Assembly (NCBI RefSeq): GCF_963667775.1
Contig: NZ_OY764015.1
Location: 688,501-752,500, forward strand
Origin: an uncultured Trichococcus sp.
Lineage (GTDB): Bacteria; Bacillota; Bacilli; Lactobacillales; Aerococcaceae
DNA: 64,000 nucleotides
Direction: 5' to 3'
Part shown: positions 17,068 through 24,244 of the stretch, one piece after another
Layout: each line of letters begins with the position of its first letter
Numbering within the stretch: position 1 is the stretch's first letter
Made by a program: the position numbers and the translations under genes
The notes under the pieces: model-generated
Database searches by the model: none
Told to the model about the DNA's origin: nothing
The model's input: the letters and a program-made list of their open reading frames with translations, nothing else

Positions 17068-17685
17068 ATGATCATCATCGGGATTACCGGAGGGTCGGGA
17101 GCCGGCAAAACGACCGTAGCAAAAACAATCGCAAAAAGACTGGGCAAGGGCAATGTCGTCTATGTATCGCAGGATTGGTACTACAAAGATCAGACGCATC
17201 TGAGTGCAGAAGAGCGCGAAAAACTGAATCTCGATCACCCAAATGCCTTCGATAACGAACTCCTGATAGCCGATTTGGAGACACTCCGCTCCGGACAAGA
17301 CATCGAGGCGCCGATCTACGATTTCGGTGTGCAAGCGCGGTCGAAAAAGACGACTACGATCGCATCGAAACCGGTCGTCATCCTGGAAGGGATCCTGATT
17401 TTAGCCATACCCAAATTGGTAACGATGATCGATATCAAAATATTTGTCGATGCTGAACCGGATATCCGCTTGATCAGGAGGATCGATCGGGATATCCGGG
17501 AACGTAACAGTACCTACGAGAGTACGATCGCCCGCTATCTGACGACCGTCAAACCGATGCATGATGCCTTCATTGAGCCGTCGAAAGTTCAAGCCGACAT
17601 CATTGTGCCGCGAGGGGGCCAGAACGACATCGCCACCGACATGCTGGGAGACTTGGTGGAACACTATAGCCATCACCATGTTTAA
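17068..17685 (+). CDS. udk: Uridine kinase
   Basis: A 205-residue P-loop kinase with Walker A GGSGAGKTT at residues 8-16, SQDWYYKD (the D in the nucleoside-binding loop), a DHPNAFD motif and RRIDRDIRER in the lid. These are hallmarks of uridine/cytidine kinase, which phosphorylates uridine and cytidine with ATP or GTP in pyrimidine salvage. It stands alone, and no PyrR loop was found upstream, unlike the pyr operons in this window. Confidence 0.92.
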   Translation: MIIIGITGGSGAGKTTVAKTIAKRLGKGNVVYVSQDWYYKDQTHLSAEEREKLNLDHPNAFDNELLIADLETLRSGQDIEAPIYDFGVQARSKKTTTIASKPVVILEGILILAIPKLVTMIDIKIFVDAEPDIRLIRRIDRDIRERNSTYESTIARYLTTVKPMHDAFIEPSKVQADIIVPRGGQNDIATDMLGDLVEHYSHHHV

Positions 17686-17744
17686 AACAGTGTACATTTC
17701 AAGTAGATAGACAAAAAAACATTACATGAAAAAAGCATTAGAAA

Positions 17745-17773
17745 TAGACAAGAAAACGGAAATGGTATATAGT
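17745..17773 (+). promoter_or_regulatory. Promoter and possible operator of the trmB-type gene
   Basis: TAGACA and TATAGT are spaced by 17 bases. Just downstream, GTGTTC and GAACAC flank an inner CAGTA/TACTG dyad (nt 17770-17812), a plausible site for the adjacent regulator. Confidence 0.5.
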
Positions 17774-17838
17774 GTTCCTATGCAGTAATACTACTGACAA
17801 AAAAGCAGAACACGCATTGAAACGAGAGGATTTATTCA

Positions 17839-18543
17839 GTGGATAACACAGAATTGTTGACGCGATTTAATTTGACCAGACACGAAGCAACCATCTACCT
17901 GACTTTGCTTGCGGACGGGGATCTGAACGGCTATGAAGTATCGAAGATAACCGGTATTTCGCGTTCGAACGCCTACGCATCATTGGCTTCGTTGGTTGAA
18001 AAAGGAGCGGCCTTCATCATCGAAGGGGAGACGACCCGTTATACGCCGGTACCTGTGGAGGAATTCTGCGGGAACAAAATCCGTTCCCTTCAGGAATCCA
18101 AGCAGGAATTGATCAAGAACATCCCGCAAAGAAGAGAAGATGCGGAGGGGTACATAACCATCACAGGCGAGCACCGCATAATGGACAAAATGCGCAATAT
18201 GATTTCAGAATCGAAATCCCGCGTCTACTTGTCCGTGTCCGGAAATATCCTGCCGGAACTTTTGTCGGAAATGCAGGCTGCGCATCAGCGCGGCATTAAA
18301 ATGGTCGTCATAACCGATACGCCTTTCCCGCAGGAAGGCATGACTGTTCATGTTTTGGAGAAACCGAAGAAGCAAGTGCGGATCATCGTGGATTCCACGA
18401 CCGTTCTGACCGGTGATATCGATGAGGGTGAGTTTTCCACTTGTCTGTACTCCGGGAAGAAAAATGTAGTTGATTTATTGAAAGAATCGTTGCAGAACGA
18501 AATCAAAGTAGTCGAAATGATGAGAGGATTTGAAGCGAAATGA
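17839..18543 (+). CDS. TrmB-family transcriptional regulator
   Basis: The N-terminus LLTRFNLTRHEATIYLTLLADGDLNGYEVSKITGISRSNAYASLASLVEKG is the TrmB winged helix (residues 3-55). A short coiled coil follows, then a phospholipase-D-like effector domain (SKSRVYLSVSGNILPEL, IDSTTVLTGD-like strand). TrmB proteins usually sense sugars. Here the gene overlaps the next gene, a diaminopimelate decarboxylase, by four bases, so the effector may be linked to lysine or cell-wall metabolism; that is inference. The start is GTG after GAGAGGA. Confidence 0.85.
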   Translation: MDNTELLTRFNLTRHEATIYLTLLADGDLNGYEVSKITGISRSNAYASLASLVEKGAAFIIEGETTRYTPVPVEEFCGNKIRSLQESKQELIKNIPQRREDAEGYITITGEHRIMDKMRNMISESKSRVYLSVSGNILPELLSEMQAAHQRGIKMVVITDTPFPQEGMTVHVLEKPKKQVRIIVDSTTVLTGDIDEGEFSTCLYSGKKNVVDLLKESLQNEIKVVEMMRGFEAK

Positions 18544-19805
18544 CAAAAAAAGTATTTGTTGAAAAAGAGCAATTGGAAGAAATCGTAAAACAGTATCCGA
18601 CCCCCTTCCATTTATATGATGAAAAAGGCATTCGGGAGAATGCGCGTAAACTGAATGAGGCCTTCTCTTGGAACAAAGGATTCAAGGAATACTTCGCCGT
18701 TAAGGCAACCCCGACACCGGCCATTCTGCAGATTCTCAAGGAGGAAGGCTGTGGCGTTGACTGTTCGACCTATACAGAGTTGATCATGGCCGATGCGCTA
18801 GGCTTCAAAGCCGACGAAATCATGTTTTCATCAAACGTGACGCCTAAGGAAGATTTTCAACTTGCCCGCAAACTGAATGCGACCATCAATTTGGATGACT
18901 TTACCCACATCGATTTTCTGGAAGAAGCAGCCGGACTGCCGGAAACGGTCAGCTGCAGATTCAATCCTGGTGGCGAGTTTACGATCAATAATGAAATCAT
19001 GGACAAACCCGAAGATGCAAAATATGGCTTCACACGTCCGCAATTGACTGAAGGCTTCAAAAAGTTGATGGCAAAAGGAGTGAAACATTTCGGTCTGCAC
19101 TCGTTCTTGGCCAGCAATAACGTAGCGGATGAGTATTATCCGATCTTGGCAGGCATCCTGTTCCAGACGGCCGTCGAACTGAAGGAAGAAACCGGCGCGG
19201 ATATCACTTTCATCAACCTTTCAGGCGGAATCGGCATCCCTTACCTTCCGGAGCAAAAAGCTGCGGACGTGGCGAAAATCGGTGAAGGGGTCCGCAAGGC
19301 GTTCGAAGAGATTTTGGTACCTGCCGGCCTTGGAGATGTCGCAATCTATACAGAGCTGGGCAGATACATGCTCGGGCCATACGGTTGTTTGGTGGCAACG
19401 GCCATCCACGAAAAGCACATCTACAAAGATTACATCGGTCTGGATGCCAGTGCAGTCAATTTATTGCGTCCGGCGATGTATGGGGCTTATCACCACATCA
19501 CCGTGATGGGTAAAGAAGATCAGCCAGCGGATCACCTGTATGATGTGACCGGAGGATTGTGCGAAAACAACGACAAATTCGCCATCAACCGGATGCTGCC
19601 TAAAATTGACATTGGTGACTTGGTCGTGATCCATGACACAGGAGCGCACGGCTTCTCGATGGGCTACAACTACAACGGGAAATTGCGCTCAGCCGAAATC
19701 CTGTTGAAGGAAGACGGCGGCACAGAAATGATCCGTCGCCCGGAAACACCAGCGGATTACTTTGCAACGTTCGATTTCACGGGCTTGTTCAAAGACGTAA
19801 AATAA
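18540..19805 (+). CDS. lysA: Diaminopimelate decarboxylase
   Basis: This 421-residue PLP enzyme is of the alanine-racemase-fold decarboxylase family. The PLP lysine is Lys55 in YFAVKATPTP, the glycine-rich phosphate loop is NLSGGIGIPY, and the cross-subunit Cys lies in GGLCENNDKFA. HSFLASN replaces the more usual HxGS(Q) loop, as in the clostridial-type branch. It converts meso-diaminopimelate to L-lysine and CO2. The ATGA overlap with the TrmB gene implies translational coupling. No other lysine genes are nearby, and a related amino-acid substrate cannot be excluded. Confidence 0.85.
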   Translation: MTKKVFVEKEQLEEIVKQYPTPFHLYDEKGIRENARKLNEAFSWNKGFKEYFAVKATPTPAILQILKEEGCGVDCSTYTELIMADALGFKADEIMFSSNVTPKEDFQLARKLNATINLDDFTHIDFLEEAAGLPETVSCRFNPGGEFTINNEIMDKPEDAKYGFTRPQLTEGFKKLMAKGVKHFGLHSFLASNNVADEYYPILAGILFQTAVELKEETGADITFINLSGGIGIPYLPEQKAADVAKIGEGVRKAFEEILVPAGLGDVAIYTELGRYMLGPYGCLVATAIHEKHIYKDYIGLDASAVNLLRPAMYGAYHHITVMGKEDQPADHLYDVTGGLCENNDKFAINRMLPKIDIGDLVVIHDTGAHGFSMGYNYNGKLRSAEILLKEDGGTEMIRRPETPADYFATFDFTGLFKDVK

Positions 19806-19821
19806 AAATAGAATAATTTTT

Positions 19822-19868
19822 AGACGGACCCTCGAGCGGTGTAACTGTTCGAGAGTCCGTCTTTTTTG
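19822..19868 (+). terminator. Terminator after lysA
   Basis: AGACGGACCCTCGA pairs with TCGAGAGTCCGTCT and is followed by TTTTTT. Confidence 0.92.
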
Positions 19869-19898
19869 GCATCACTCCAAGAATTTGATCCGGCTTCA

Positions 19899-19907
19899 TG
19901 CTATAAT
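19899..19907 (+). promoter_or_regulatory. Extended -10 promoter
   Basis: TGCTATAAT lies about 35 bases before the next start codon. Confidence 0.5.
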
Positions 19908-19940
19908 GTTTTCTGAATGAACAAACGAGGGGTGAAGGAC

Positions 19941-20321
19941 ATGTTCCAAAAAGAAACAATCAAAGAGAGCGTATCAGCGCTTCCGTTGAAGCCGAAAGAC
20001 TATTGTGTCATCACCGGAACGGCACTGGTTATGCATGGCATAAAAGAGGAAACAAAAGATATCGACATCAGCTGCACCAAGGAAGCTTTCCGAGCTTTAG
20101 AGGCTCAAGGATATCCGATCAAACAAGGCGCCTTTACCCGCAAAGTGATCTACAGCGATGATGTGGAAATATTTGAAGATTGGCACAAAGGGGATATCAC
20201 GATGATCGAGGGGGTTCCGGTCGCGAGTCTGGAATCAGTCATCGTTATGAAGAAACAGCTGGGTCGGGAAAAAGATCTGTCAGACATCGCCAAAATTGAA
20301 GCGCATCTGGCCCAACGATAA
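19941..20321 (+). CDS. Small nucleotidyltransferase-fold protein
   Basis: This 126-residue protein carries ITGTALVMHGIKEETKDIDI, the G-(T/S)...D-x-D pattern of the polymerase-beta nucleotidyltransferase fold. Further on, MKKQLGREKDLSDI resembles the R-x-KD-x-xDI ending of AbiEii/MNT-like proteins. No partner toxin or HEPN gene is adjacent. GAGGGG before the ATG at 19941 selects it over an in-frame ATG at 19917. Its substrate is unknown. Confidence 0.65.
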   Translation: MFQKETIKESVSALPLKPKDYCVITGTALVMHGIKEETKDIDISCTKEAFRALEAQGYPIKQGAFTRKVIYSDDVEIFEDWHKGDITMIEGVPVASLESVIVMKKQLGREKDLSDIAKIEAHLAQR

Positions 20322-20328
20322 AACCAGC

Positions 20329-20375
20329 AAAAAAGCTGAAGAATGCCATTATAGAGGCGTTTCTTCAGCTTTTTG
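20329..20375. terminator. Bidirectional terminator
   Basis: AAAAAGCTGAAGAA pairs with TTCTTCAGCTTTTT between convergent genes. Confidence 0.9.
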
Positions 20376-20386
20376 GATTGTCTGAT

Positions 20387-21103
20387 TTAAACCAATAGTA
20401 ATTGCAGCCAATAGGGGGCGAAATACGCCCCGATCATGGCAAGGAGAAAGAGGCCTTTCCAGATGATAGTAGGGATATATGTTTTAGTCGCCAAAGCTGT
20501 TCCGTCCCAATGACTGTCATTTTTCAAAAGCAAAACAATGAAAAATTGATGGGCCAAGCCAAGCATATACCAGACGACGAAACTGATTGTGATGATCTCA
20601 ACTGACTGATAAATCCTAATCAGAATGCTGGAGTCGTTCCGATAGATCAAAATAGAAATACCAATCACAATCAGGATGATCATATTCTGCCAAAAACTCT
20701 TTTCCCGAGCCAACAAATTCGTTAGCAAATAGATGCCCAAAAAAAGCGGAATGATCCAAAGCAACAGTCCCTGTAAATAGAGATAGGACATGACCACAAA
20801 GAACAATGCCTGCGAAACATAGCCGCCCAAAAGGCTAAAGAACATCCCCAATCCGCTGCGGTTTCCGATTTCGGCCAATCCGAGGATGCCGCTATTTTTG
20901 ACGATTGCGGGCAGGACATTGAATTTTATCGACTGGATGCTTCCGCCCCATAAGCGCGCCGTCAGAGCATGGCCACACTCATGGATGATGACGTTGGGGA
21001 GGTCCAGATAAATGCCGAACGTATACGCAAACCTGCCACGGCTGGAATAGGTGAAGTAAGCTATCGCAACAAAGAGAACAATCAATACGGGAAGGTCCAT
21101 CAT
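20387..21103 (-). CDS. M50-like (site-2-protease type) membrane metalloprotease
   Basis: A 238-residue protein with about six hydrophobic segments. LPNVIIHECGHALTARLWGG in the second segment contains the zinc-binding HExxH motif inside the membrane, and LGGYVSQALFF follows as in M50B-type peptidases. The usual C-terminal N-P-x-D motif is not obvious, so activity is uncertain. Members cleave membrane-bound substrates; none can be named here. AAGGAGG is eight bases before the ATG. Confidence 0.75.
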   Translation of the reverse strand: MMDLPVLIVLFVAIAYFTYSSRGRFAYTFGIYLDLPNVIIHECGHALTARLWGGSIQSIKFNVLPAIVKNSGILGLAEIGNRSGLGMFFSLLGGYVSQALFFVVMSYLYLQGLLLWIIPLFLGIYLLTNLLAREKSFWQNMIILIVIGISILIYRNDSSILIRIYQSVEIITISFVVWYMLGLAHQFFIVLLLKNDSHWDGTALATKTYIPTIIWKGLFLLAMIGAYFAPYWLQLLLV

Positions 21104-21223
21104 ACGAGTATCCTCCTTTCGATAAATGCATCAGTACTCATTCAAGAGGATTGCATGCAAATTTTATTTTTATGAAGATGATAGGGAATTATCATGATTA
21201 AATCAAAACGAATCACTAAATAG

Positions 21224-21267
21224 CAAGAAGCCTTCCTTTCGACGTATACAGAAAGGGAGGCTTCTTC
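21224..21267 (-). terminator. Terminator after the DUF1002 gene
   Basis: GAAGCCTCCCTTTC and GAAAGGAAGGCTTC (minus strand) form a 14-bp stem; the T run is weak. Confidence 0.7.
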
Positions 21268-21291
21268 ATAATCCAGTTGTTGAAGCTTGGG

Positions 21292-22260
21292 TTATTCGGT
21301 TTCGCTTGTAGTGCTGTCATTCCCGCCGAAAAGGTTCGTAAAGAATTGGACGATGGATTCCCAGATGCCCATGCCGTCTTCCTTCAGTTGTTGCTGATCG
21401 ACTTTGCTCCAGGCTGTTTTTGCCTGCTCGAACAATTCTCCGCCCGTTGCCTGCAGTTCTTCGCCGAAAGCGGCGATCTGTTCTTTTTGCTCGGTAGTCA
21501 GATTGATGTCGCCGAAATTGATCATCAAGTTCTGGATGTTCGTGATGTTGTCCGCGGACAGGATGGTGTCAAGGTTGTAATTTTTCAGCACATCCTCGAC
21601 TATCTGACGGATTTCATCTGCGCTGAGGCTACCGTTGTTTGCATCCTTCGCTTCTTGGATTTCCTGTTTCATTTCGACGATAGCCGCGTTCATCAATTCA
21701 TCCGAATAGCCGCTGTTGGATTCGTTTTCCTCGGTCACTGCAGAAGTGACAGCCAATTCTTCTTGGGCTACCCCTACGGCTTCAGAGTCCAATGTATTCC
21801 CTGAATCAGCAAAAGCTTTGTAGACACCGGCCAATGCACCGGACCCGTCAACGGTGACGGCGGATGCTACCTTGATGTCCACATCCACTGCGCCCGCAGT
21901 GATGGCTGCATTCTTGTATTGAGCCTCTGTAATGGCGGTGATTGTTTCGGGAGTCAGGATTTCCACCGAAACAGCACCATCGCTGTCGGCAGGCGTGATG
22001 TACGTGCTCGAATAGACTTGGCTATAAGGATAATCATCCTGCAGCAAGCCGTTCAGTTCATTGACGGCCACAACTAACTCATTCGTCCCATCGGCCACTC
22101 CCAGTGTTTCTCTGGTTTCCTCCAGTTGGGCGGCATTCAGACTTTCGCCGTAAGTGAAGATCGGTTCGATTGCAACTTTATCGGCAAACGCTGCCGGAGC
22201 GGTAATTCCCAACAAAGCCAATGAAGCCAGACTTGTTGTCATAAATTTTTTCAGTTTCAT
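21292..22260 (-). CDS. Secreted DUF1002 protein
   Basis: 322 residues with a signal peptide (MKLKKF, hydrophobic core, APAAFADK). The body fits DUF1002: YPYSQVYSSTYITPADSDGAVSVEILTPETIT, then an ITAGAVDVDIKVASAVTVDGSGALAGVYKAF stretch. The C-terminal part is helical with a GIWESIVQFFTNLFGG amphipathic segment and a Ser/Thr/Glu tail. DUF1002 proteins occur widely in Firmicutes and have no established function. It is probably exported and released or loosely envelope-bound. Confidence 0.82.
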   Translation of the reverse strand: MKLKKFMTTSLASLALLGITAPAAFADKVAIEPIFTYGESLNAAQLEETRETLGVADGTNELVVAVNELNGLLQDDYPYSQVYSSTYITPADSDGAVSVEILTPETITAITEAQYKNAAITAGAVDVDIKVASAVTVDGSGALAGVYKAFADSGNTLDSEAVGVAQEELAVTSAVTEENESNSGYSDELMNAAIVEMKQEIQEAKDANNGSLSADEIRQIVEDVLKNYNLDTILSADNITNIQNLMINFGDINLTTEQKEQIAAFGEELQATGGELFEQAKTAWSKVDQQQLKEDGMGIWESIVQFFTNLFGGNDSTTSETE

Positions 22261-22427
22261 GTTTAAACCTTCTTTCTTTCGTAGCTTGCAAAAATTGTAT
22301 CAAAGATATCCTACGAAATGTATTATGAATTCTTTAAGTAATTATGAAGCTTCTGCGACGAGAAGTCAAAGCATTCCCCGAAAAGAGCCTGCTGTGCAGT
22401 TTCGTGCACAGTCGGTCGCATTCAAGT

Positions 22428-22456
22428 TCGAAATCGTCTCAAAAGGCGTTTCTGCA
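22428..22456. repeat. Left 29-bp direct repeat flanking the recombinase gene
   Basis: It matches 23461-23489 at 25 of 29 positions, in the same orientation (mismatches at repeat positions 2, 10, 18 and 26). The core is GAAATCG-CTCAAAA-GCGTTTC. The two copies bracket the tyrosine recombinase gene. Confidence 0.75.
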
Positions 22457-22489
22457 GTCGGTCAAAATATGGATTTTGGCACCGAAAGG

Positions 22490-22515
22490 GGGAACACATG
22501 TATAATTGTGTTCCC
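22490..22515. promoter_or_regulatory. Palindromic operator overlapping the recombinase promoter
   Basis: GGGAACACA and TGTGTTCCC are perfect 9-bp arms separated by eight bases that contain a TATAAT -10 box (22501-22506). TTGGCA about 19 bases upstream could be the -35 box. A protein bound to the dyad would block the promoter. Confidence 0.6.
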
Positions 22516-22626
22516 TGCGAAATGTTGATTTATCAATGCCAAAATGGTATGCTTTTTTTATCGAAATCAACCGAAAAACCCCGGATATCGGAGGGGATAA
22601 AATAGAGGAAACAAGAGGACATTTCA

Positions 22627-23178
22627 GTGAATACCACTCATGCAATCAAAGACATCAGCCAAATTCAAACATTGATGGACGTTTATCCGCCTCATTCGAA
22701 AAATCGCCTGTTGCTGGAGTATGCCATCCGTACTGGGTTGCGCATCAGCGACATCCTGAACGTGAAGGTAGGGCAAGTGCTTGGGAAAGAGTCGTATCAG
22801 ATCGTCGAGATGAAAACGGGCAAGAAGAAGGAGCTGGCCATCCATGACCGCTTGAAGCAATCCATCACGGATTACGTGGAACGGGAAGGGCTGACTGCTG
22901 CTGACTATTTGTTCTATTCCAATGCCGACAAGAGCAGCCACATCAAGCGAACGCAGGCACACCGCATCATCGCACATGCCGGGGATATGATCGGCATCAC
23001 CTTGAGTGCCCACTCGCTGCGGAAGAGCTTCGGCTACCATTCCTACAAGCAGGGCGTCGATATTTCCTTGCTCCAGACAATCTTTCAGCACTCTTCGCAG
23101 GCGGTCACGCTCCGCTATATCGACATCACCCAGGAGAACATCAACAACGTATACAAACGGGTCGATTTCGGATTTTAA
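22627..23178 (+). CDS. Solo tyrosine recombinase (XerC/D-type catalytic domain only)
   Basis: A 183-residue protein starting at GTG after GAGGAC. All catalytic landmarks are visible: Arg in TGLRISD, Lys in the MKTGKKKE hairpin, HSLRKSFG, then HSSQAVTLRYIDI with the second His and the Tyr nucleophile. The N-terminal core-binding domain of normal integrases is absent, so it may need a partner or bind short sites. Direct repeats about 170 bp upstream and 280 bp downstream, and an operator-like dyad over its promoter, suggest it acts locally. Not a prophage integrase by context. Confidence 0.85.
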   Translation: MNTTHAIKDISQIQTLMDVYPPHSKNRLLLEYAIRTGLRISDILNVKVGQVLGKESYQIVEMKTGKKKELAIHDRLKQSITDYVEREGLTAADYLFYSNADKSSHIKRTQAHRIIAHAGDMIGITLSAHSLRKSFGYHSYKQGVDISLLQTIFQHSSQAVTLRYIDITQENINNVYKRVDFGF

Positions 23179-23192
23179 CTCATAAAAGCGGA

Positions 23193-23360
23193 ACGGGTTC
23201 GTTCAGCCCTGAAAGAAATTTAGGAAATCTGGCTTCGCAACGTTCCCTACGGTCACCTTATACTAGGACTCTAAGGGATAAATCCCTAAGAGTCCCATGC
23301 AAATGAGCATCGTAGAGCGCAATGGGTCAGATTTATCTAATTTCCGAAGGGCTAACCCGT
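23193..23360. repeat. 168-bp imperfect inverted-repeat element
   Basis: The outer arms, 23193-23231 and 23328-23360, pair imperfectly (ACGGGTT...AGCCCT...AAATCTG with CAGATTT...AGGGCT...AACCCGT). An inner hairpin at 23266-23295 has 13-bp arms GGACTCTAAGGGA/TCCCTAAGAGTCC. It carries no coding frame and looks like a small repeat element (MITE- or REP-like) or a structured transcript. Confidence 0.6.
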
Positions 23361-23415
23361 GAAGCTAGCCAACTTGTATAACACTTAGGGTGATGCGTTT
23401 TATTATTCTAAAAAT

Positions 23416-23489
23416 AACGCGTTTTGAGAGAGTTTCGTGATGATGGGTACACGTTCCCGATTGAAATCGCCTCAAAATGCGTTTCCGCA
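23416..23489. repeat. Right recombinase-flanking repeat with an inverted partner
   Basis: The right direct repeat is 23461-23489. Just before it, 23416-23437 carries the same motif inverted (AACGCGTTTTGAG...TTTCG), about 17 of 22 matching, so the right end forms a stem-loop while the left copy stands alone. Confidence 0.6.
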
Positions 23490-23495
23490 AAAACA

Positions 23496-23538
23496 GTAAA
23501 AAGTGCACCTTGCCAAAACGGCAGGGTGCACTTTTTGT
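23496..23538. terminator. Terminator after pspA
   Basis: AAAAAGTGCACCTTGCC and GGCAGGGTGCACTTTTT pair with one mismatch, with A/T runs on both sides. Confidence 0.88.
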
Positions 23539-23553
23539 AAGTATCTAACAATT

Positions 23554-24231
23554 TTACAAGCCCATATCTTTTTTCAGTTGCTCGAGTTCATCTTCTACAG
23601 ATGCCGAACCTTGGCTGGCATATTTTTTCTCCAGCGCTTTCGCTTCGTCGATCGGCGTCATGTTCAGCTCGGACATCGCATTTGCTTCATCCAACATTTT
23701 GTCGGCTTTTTCTTCCATGCGTTCGAAGGAGCTCATGGCACCTTTTGTGCTGGCGATGGAATCCGTCGCTTTGTTCAGGGTCTCCTGGGTTTTGGCGACC
23801 GCCATCTTGGATTTGATCATTTCGCGGCGGGATTTGAGCGTTTCAATGTCGGTTGCCAGTTTATCGTGCATCTGGCGCATCTTGACGGCATTTTCATGAG
23901 CCGAGGCGTATGAAGTCGCCAATCCTGCACCTACATTTTCCAAATCCTGTTTTTTGGTCAGGAAGATGCGGGCGTCGTTCTCGTTGCCGGCTTCCAGAGC
24001 TTTTTTGGCATAATCGGTGTATTTGATGACTTCCGCCTGATTTTCATCGACCAAACGCTTGGACCGGGTCTCTTCCGCCATAACACCAGCTGTGCTTCTT
24101 TTGACTTCAGCCAAATCTTCCATCATGTCGCGCAGGTATTGGTCGATCATTTTTGCCGGATTTTCCATTTTGTCGATCAAAGCATTGATGTTCGCACTGA
24201 TGATATCCGAGAATCTTTCCAGTATTGCCAT
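23554..24231 (-). CDS. pspA: PspA/IM30 family membrane-stress protein
   Basis: 225 residues beginning MAILERFSDIISANINALIDKMENPAKMIDQYLRDM, the amphipathic helix and coiled start typical of PspA/LiaH/Vipp1. It stays helical and charged throughout, ending EDELEQLKKDMGL. These proteins assemble on stressed membranes and stabilise them. AAGGAGG selects the start at 24231. It lies directly after a TPM-domain membrane protein gene, 13 bases downstream of its stop, so the two form one operon. Confidence 0.88.
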   Translation of the reverse strand: MAILERFSDIISANINALIDKMENPAKMIDQYLRDMMEDLAEVKRSTAGVMAEETRSKRLVDENQAEVIKYTDYAKKALEAGNENDARIFLTKKQDLENVGAGLATSYASAHENAVKMRQMHDKLATDIETLKSRREMIKSKMAVAKTQETLNKATDSIASTKGAMSSFERMEEKADKMLDEANAMSELNMTPIDEAKALEKKYASQGSASVEDELEQLKKDMGL

Positions 24232-24244
24232 TTCCGTTTCCTCC

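Noticed and set aside
22490-22515. LexA/DinR SOS box over the recombinase promoter
   Set aside because: GAAC and GTTC are 14-16 bases apart, not the four bases of the CGAAC-N4-GTTCG box.
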